Positions 60,577-64,000 of a stretch of 64,000 nt of DNA are shown here, piece after piece. Below the pieces are notes generated by a model. It was given only the letters and a program-made list of their open reading frames with translations, was not told where the DNA came from and made no database searches. This DNA is from Palsa-295 sp963785585 (GTDB lineage: Bacteria > Acidobacteriota > Terriglobia > Acidiferrales > UBA7541). The stretch is taken from assembly GCA_963785585.1 (NCBI GenBank), contig CAWAVW010000004.1, forward strand, positions 1,674,001 through 1,738,000, given 5' to 3'. Each line of letters starts with the position of its first letter. Position 1 is the stretch's first letter. The position numbers were made by a program, and so were the translations under genes.

Positions 60577-60909
60577 CTAAAACTCATCCGCTTCTTGCGT
60601 ATGCGTGAATCCCGGCAGCGCCCCATTCGCTCCTTGCCGGTCCACCTTTACTTTCAGCGCCTTCTCGGACTCCGCTCCCGCTCTTCGCAGCAGCGCATAC
60701 GTCGCCAGCGCCTCGCTATACACCTTCGTTATCAGGAACGACTCGCCGGAGCTGTCCTGCTTCCAAACCTCGCCGACTTTGATCCGGTTGGCCGCCACCC
60801 CTCGAATGTAATCAGATTCCCCGCGACCGTCAACATGCGACCATCCCTGGAATTCCTGCCCCGTAACCTGTACTCCCCCAAACGCCTTGTACCCGCCTCC
60901 TAGCTTCAC
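60577..60909 (-). CDS. Hypothetical protein
   Basis: A 110-residue protein of unknown function starting with GTG. It has a beta-like N-terminal half (GGYKAFGGVQVTGQEFQGWS, IRGVAANRIKVGEVWKQD) and a helical segment SEALATYALLRRAGAESE. No signal peptide. GAGG lies about 8 bases before the start. It converges on the BshB-like gene. Confidence 0.55.
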   Translation of the reverse strand: MKLGGGYKAFGGVQVTGQEFQGWSHVDGRGESDYIRGVAANRIKVGEVWKQDSSGESFLITKVYSEALATYALLRRAGAESEKALKVKVDRQGANGALPGFTHTQEADEF

Positions 60910-60990
60910 CGTACGTCCTCGTCCGTCCTCGTCCCTCGTCCATCGATCCCCTTCCAGCGTCCGTCATCGCCCCTCAATGCCCTTCGCCCC

Positions 60991-61062
60991 GCCTCCGTGC
61001 CCTCTGCGTCCTCTCTGTGCCCTCTGTGTTAATGTTCTCGCCTTTGCCTTTGCCTTTGCCTA
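60991..61062. repeat. CACAGAG-family repeat, copy 10, with TTTGCC microsatellite
   Basis: CTCCGTGCCCTCTGCGTCC, CTCTCTGTGCCCTCTGTG, TTAATGTTCTCGC, then three TTTGCC units (61042-61062). Nearly identical to copy 11 at 63206. Confidence 0.7.
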
Positions 61063-61165
61063 GCAGCCAAGGAAACTCATTCCCCCGTTCCCACATCGTA
61101 TAACTTGACCGCAACCGTACGCCTGCCCGGGGTGTATACTCCAGGCTGATTCCGCCGGAGGTACC

Positions 61166-62344
61166 ATGAAAAACAATTTGGCGGTGCAACTCGGCGCTCT
61201 CATCGTCGCCGCCTCGCTCATCACCTCGACCGGCGTCGCCGGCGCTCAACAGTCCCAGCAACAAACGCAGCAACCCCAACAAAGCACCACCACGCCCGCC
61301 CCCCAGTCGCAAGACGCGCCTCCCCCGGCCTCCCAGAGCAACGTCCAGCAAGCCGACCAGCACCCCATCGATCAGCAGGAAGACCCCAACGTCAAAGCCG
61401 GCAGCAAGCAGGACGTCAACGCCATCGGCAACCGCAACATCGGCCACGGCGTCAATTTCTACTCGCTCGAACACGAAATCGCCCTCGGCAAGCAGCTCTC
61501 CGCCGAAGTCGAGCGCCAGGCAAAATTCATCAACGACCCCGTCGTCAACGAATACGTCAACCGCGTCGGCCAAAACCTCGTCCGCAACTCCGACGCCCAG
61601 GTCCCCTTCACCATCAAAGTGATCGACTCGGACGTCGTAAACGCCTTCGCCCTTCCCGGCGGCTTTTTCTACGTAAACAGCGGCCTGATTCTCCACGCCG
61701 ACGAAGAATCCGAACTTGCCGGCGTGATGGCCCACGAAATCGCCCACGTCTGCGCGCGCCACGGCACCAAACAAGCCACCAAAAGCGAAATCGCTCAGCT
61801 CGCCATGATTCCCGCGATGATCTTCATTCCTTACACGCTCGCGGGCTACGCCATCTATCAAGGCATGCAGTTCGCCATCCCCATGGCCTTCCTGCAATTC
61901 ACCCGCGTCGATGAACGCGAAGCCGATTATCTCGGCCTGCAATACATGTACAAGGCCGGCTACGACCCCAACGCTTTCGTCGCGTTCTTCGAAAAAGTCG
62001 CCGCCGACGAAAAGAAACAGCCCGGCACCATCCCGAAGATTTTCTCCACCCATCCGCCCACGCCCGATCGCATCGAGGCCTCGCAAAAAGAAATCGCCAC
62101 GATTCTTCCCGCGCGCGACGAATACATCGTCACCACTTCGGAATTTGACGTCGTAAAAAAGCGCCTCGGCATGATCGAAGCCAATATGAAGGTCAACGAC
62201 AAAAATCCGAACGCGCCCAAGCTCCGCAAGAAGACCGGCACTAACGCGCCGCCCGACGGCACCGCCGGCTCGGACCCCAACGCTTCACCCGATCCGGATC
62301 GCCCGACGCTGCAAAAGCGCCCCGCCGATCCGAACAATCCCTAA
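61166..62344 (+). CDS. Secreted M48 family metalloprotease
   Basis: A 392-residue exported zinc protease (HtpX/BepA type). Signal peptide to residue 28, then a Gln/Pro-rich linker (residues 29-75). The zinc motif is HEIAHVCARHG (HExxH) near residue 193, with the third ligand Glu in RVDEREADYLGL; a hydrophobic stretch (MIFIPYTLAGYAIYQG) lies between. Members of this family degrade misassembled outer-membrane proteins in the periplasm. The C-terminal 45 residues are charged and Pro-rich. Confidence 0.92.
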   Translation: MKNNLAVQLGALIVAASLITSTGVAGAQQSQQQTQQPQQSTTTPAPQSQDAPPPASQSNVQQADQHPIDQQEDPNVKAGSKQDVNAIGNRNIGHGVNFYSLEHEIALGKQLSAEVERQAKFINDPVVNEYVNRVGQNLVRNSDAQVPFTIKVIDSDVVNAFALPGGFFYVNSGLILHADEESELAGVMAHEIAHVCARHGTKQATKSEIAQLAMIPAMIFIPYTLAGYAIYQGMQFAIPMAFLQFTRVDEREADYLGLQYMYKAGYDPNAFVAFFEKVAADEKKQPGTIPKIFSTHPPTPDRIEASQKEIATILPARDEYIVTTSEFDVVKKRLGMIEANMKVNDKNPNAPKLRKKTGTNAPPDGTAGSDPNASPDPDRPTLQKRPADPNNP

Positions 62345-62376
62345 ACAATCCGGCATCCTTGCCGTCGCGCAGGCAC

Positions 62377-62408
62377 AAAAAAAAGGCGTCCCGTCAAAAC
62401 GGGACGCC
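62377..62408 (-). terminator. Rho-independent terminator of the DUF507 pair
   Basis: Perfect 10-bp stem GGCGTCCCGT (62385-62394) / ACGGGACGCC (62399-62408), loop CAAA. On the minus strand it is followed by TTTTTTTT, ending transcription of 63027-62447; on the plus strand it also lies just after the M48 gene. Confidence 0.92.
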
Positions 62409-62446
62409 TCTTGCATTTCAGGTAACACTCGCGATTTTTTAGAAGA

Positions 62447-62746
62447 CTACTTCCGTTCCTGCTTTACCTCAGTTACGCCCATCCGCACCAGGCCCTCGTT
62501 GTAATATTTGCGGAATAAAATGTCCCACTCTTCGCTCCCCTCCATGATTTCCTTCTTCTGGGACGCGATCTTGGCCCGCACTTCGTTATCCACCTGCTCT
62601 TCCACCTTCAGCAGCGCCGTCGTGATCGTCACGATTTCCTGCCGGATCGTGTCGCGATCCTCCACGAAATCCACGTCCGGACTCGATACCAGAAAATCGA
62701 TGATTTTGTGCGACAGCCGTACCGTCTTTTCGCGGGTTAAGCGCAT
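62447..62746 (-). CDS. DUF507 family protein 2
   Basis: A 99-residue helical protein of the DUF507 family: MRLTREKTVRLSHKIIDFLV, VDFVEDRDTIRQEIVTITTALLKVEEQVDNEVR, IASQKKEIMEGSEEWDILFRKYYNEGL. The function of the family is unknown. It overlaps its upstream paralogue by one base (TAATG), so the two are translated together and may form a heterodimer. Confidence 0.9.
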   Translation of the reverse strand: MRLTREKTVRLSHKIIDFLVSSPDVDFVEDRDTIRQEIVTITTALLKVEEQVDNEVRAKIASQKKEIMEGSEEWDILFRKYYNEGLVRMGVTEVKQERK

Positions 62747-63027
62747 TAGCGGAGGATCAATTTCCTTTCGCGAGCCAGCTGGCCTTTGGCCTTCTTGAAC
62801 ATCTCCTGATACGAAACGCCCGTCGTGCGCATTTCCTCGGAGTACTTCGCCAGAATCTCGCGGACTTCCTCGTTCAGGCGGTCTTCAATCGTGATCTCTT
62901 CCGCCATCACCCCGCGCACCTGCTGCGTGGTGTTCTCGATGTTCTTCACTTCAATCATCTTAGCCGCCACCAGGCGCTTCACGATTTCCTTCGCCATGTA
63001 GCCCACATAATCCCGAGACAAAAGCAT
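62746..63027 (-). CDS. DUF507 family protein 1
   Basis: A 93-residue DUF507 protein: MLLSRDYVGYMAKEIVKRLVA, IEVKNIENTTQQVRGVMAEEITIEDRLNEEVR, YSEEMRTTGVSYQEMFKKAKGQL. It is the first of the pair; sequence similarity to its partner is mainly in the EDRxNEEVR region. Paired DUF507 genes are common in Acidobacteriota and delta-type Proteobacteria. Confidence 0.9.
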   Translation of the reverse strand: MLLSRDYVGYMAKEIVKRLVAAKMIEVKNIENTTQQVRGVMAEEITIEDRLNEEVREILAKYSEEMRTTGVSYQEMFKKAKGQLARERKLILR

Positions 63028-63205
63028 TCAGTTCCACTCCGCACACGGATTCCAGCTAGTCAGTCTAATGGTTGCCCTCGCGGAGTGTCAAGGAACCAGC
63101 GCACCCCCAAAATTTCCTCCTCCTCGCCATCCTCAAGAAATTTCTCTCCGTCTCCGCTGTCTTTCCATCTTCAGCCGCCGGCCACGGCCCTCAATTCCAC
63201 CTCAA

Positions 63206-63279
63206 CGTCTCCGTGACCTCTGAGCCCTCTCTGTGCCCTCTGTGTTAATGTTCTCGCCTTTGCTTTTGCCTTTGCCTTC
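63206..63279. repeat. CACAGAG-family repeat, copy 11, with TTTGCC microsatellite
   Basis: CTCCGTGACCTCTGAGCCC, CTCTCTGTGCCCTCTGTG, TTAATGTTCTCGC, then three TTTGCC-like units. It fills the 300-base gap before the 63327 gene and upstream of the DUF507 pair. Confidence 0.7.
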
Positions 63280-63326
63280 CTCCGCGAACGCACACACCCA
63301 TCCGCCCGCCACCCAAATCTCCCCTC

Positions 63327-63509
63327 TTACTTTTTCGCTTGGTCTTTCGCCGCGCCCGGTAAAATGCGCGCCAACTGCATCAACAACTCCGCAGGGATAT
63401 GACTCGACTTGCTCGCAAACAACGCAGGGTATCTCTCCGCTTCCAACCGGTTCAACTTCAACGCCAAATCCGTCAGCTTCTGGCGGCTCGGCCCGCCGTC
63501 CTCGCTCAT
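63327..63509 (-). CDS. Small hypothetical protein
   Basis: A 60-residue helical protein: MSEDGGPSRQKLTDLALKLN, RLEAERYPALFASKSSHIPA, ELLMQLARILPGAAKDQAKK. Charged with no signal peptide. The ATG at 63509 is more likely than one 21 bases upstream. The amphipathic pattern and a good length for a small bacterial protein suggest it is real; function unknown. Confidence 0.5.
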   Translation of the reverse strand: MSEDGGPSRQKLTDLALKLNRLEAERYPALFASKSSHIPAELLMQLARILPGAAKDQAKK

Positions 63510-63599
63510 CCGCCACCTCACCGGTGCCAAACGAACTCGTCGCCGATCGAAATCCTACTCTACCTCGATCCAGCGCCGTTGCAACCCATCAATCGCGCC

Positions 63600-63869
63600 T
63601 CACGCATGTGCGTGACGGCTCGCGCGCCCCGCAACCCGGAAACGCTTCGCCGAAAATTTCACCGCCCCCACCGCCAGTACAATCCCCGCAACCGCCGCCA
63701 GCGTCACCACCGCATAAAAATCAAACGCCGTCACGTTGTCCGGCCGCGTAAACACGTGCGTCCAAATCCGCCCCAAAAACAGAAACGCCCCCAAAAACCC
63801 CAGCGCGAAACTCAACAGGCCCGACACCACCGGCACGCTGTAGTTCGCAAACAGCTTTACCTTTTGCAC
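63600..63869 (-). CDS. Small two-helix membrane protein
   Basis: An 89-residue membrane protein. GTG at 63869 follows GGGGGAA by 3 bases. Helix 1 is SVPVVSGLLSFALGFLGAFL (about residues 11-32) and helix 2 is FDFYAVVTLAAVAGIVLAVG (about 49-70), with a basic C-terminus KFSAKRFRVAGRASRHA. No known family. It is on the same strand as the gene at 63327. Confidence 0.6.
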   Translation of the reverse strand: MQKVKLFANYSVPVVSGLLSFALGFLGAFLFLGRIWTHVFTRPDNVTAFDFYAVVTLAAVAGIVLAVGAVKFSAKRFRVAGRASRHAHA

Positions 63870-64000
63870 GTTTCCCCCAAGTGGTCCGTACGCGACCCCA
63901 TTCGCCCAAAACCGCCTGCAGGCGCCCCAAAGCGCCTCGCCTTGACGCGATGATGCCACACGCTCATCGAACCTAAAGCGAAATGCTCTTCTCCGGTGTT

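Overview
The window is 64 kb of GC-rich, densely coded bacterial chromosome with no rRNA, phage or plasmid genes. The gene set fits an Acidobacteriota member: RNase J, homodimeric-type pyruvate dehydrogenase E1, twin DUF507 genes, a VWFA-related secreted protein, many Sec and Tat exported enzymes, and a bacillithiol-type PIG-L deacetylase. This placement is inference; there is no marker gene here that fixes the lineage.

Layout. 1-8.4 kb: housekeeping genes on + (3' part of an agmatinase-family gene with altered metal ligands, a GlsB-type membrane protein, RNase J, a GNAT acetyltransferase, UppP, FtsK, an MFS transporter), then tRNA-Phe(GAA). 8.6-17.2 kb: small enzymes, hypothetical proteins and signalling proteins (monooxygenase, cytochrome c, EcsC-like, cyanophycinase-like, 3-methyladenine glycosylase, STAS, two PilZ). 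17.3-20.3 kb: a minus-strand operon of ABC ATPase, permease and secreted esterase. 20.4-26.1 kb: secreted hypothetical, TPR protein, M28 peptidase, BKACE-type enzyme and aldehyde dehydrogenase. 26.2-27.0 kb: a REP-associated tyrosine transposase (RAYT) between two perfect 64-bp inverted copies of a REP element. 27.0-31.2 kb: a pyridoxal phosphate region (LMW phosphatase/arsenate reductase, pdxT, pdxS, thioesterase, MocR-type regulator). 31.5-43.5 kb: fucosidase, metallo-beta-lactamase-fold proteins, an ECF sigma factor overlapping a four-VOC-domain protein, CPBP protease, YgfZ and a VWA protein. 43.8-52 kb: orphan nuoB, FKBP isomerase, AlkD, Tat amidase, alcohol dehydrogenase and an OmpA/PEGA outer-membrane protein. 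52-58.3 kb: BtuF-like protein, MutT, lipocalin, TetR regulator with twin palindromic operators, aceE. 58.3-64 kb: a REP tandem array, SDR, BshB-like deacetylase, M48 protease, DUF507 pair and small genes.

The most distinctive content is repetitive. One dispersed family is a REP palindrome that also flanks the RAYT gene. Its copies share a GTTAG...CTGAC frame around stems that covary, mostly occur as inverted pairs, form a 172-bp tandem array after aceE, and contain the stop codons of several genes. A second, unrelated family (about 11 loci, built from CTCYGTGNCCTCTGTGTT-like units, often as inverted arms with a TTTGCC microsatellite) occupies many other intergenic gaps. Together they fill most of the non-coding DNA from 24 kb onward.
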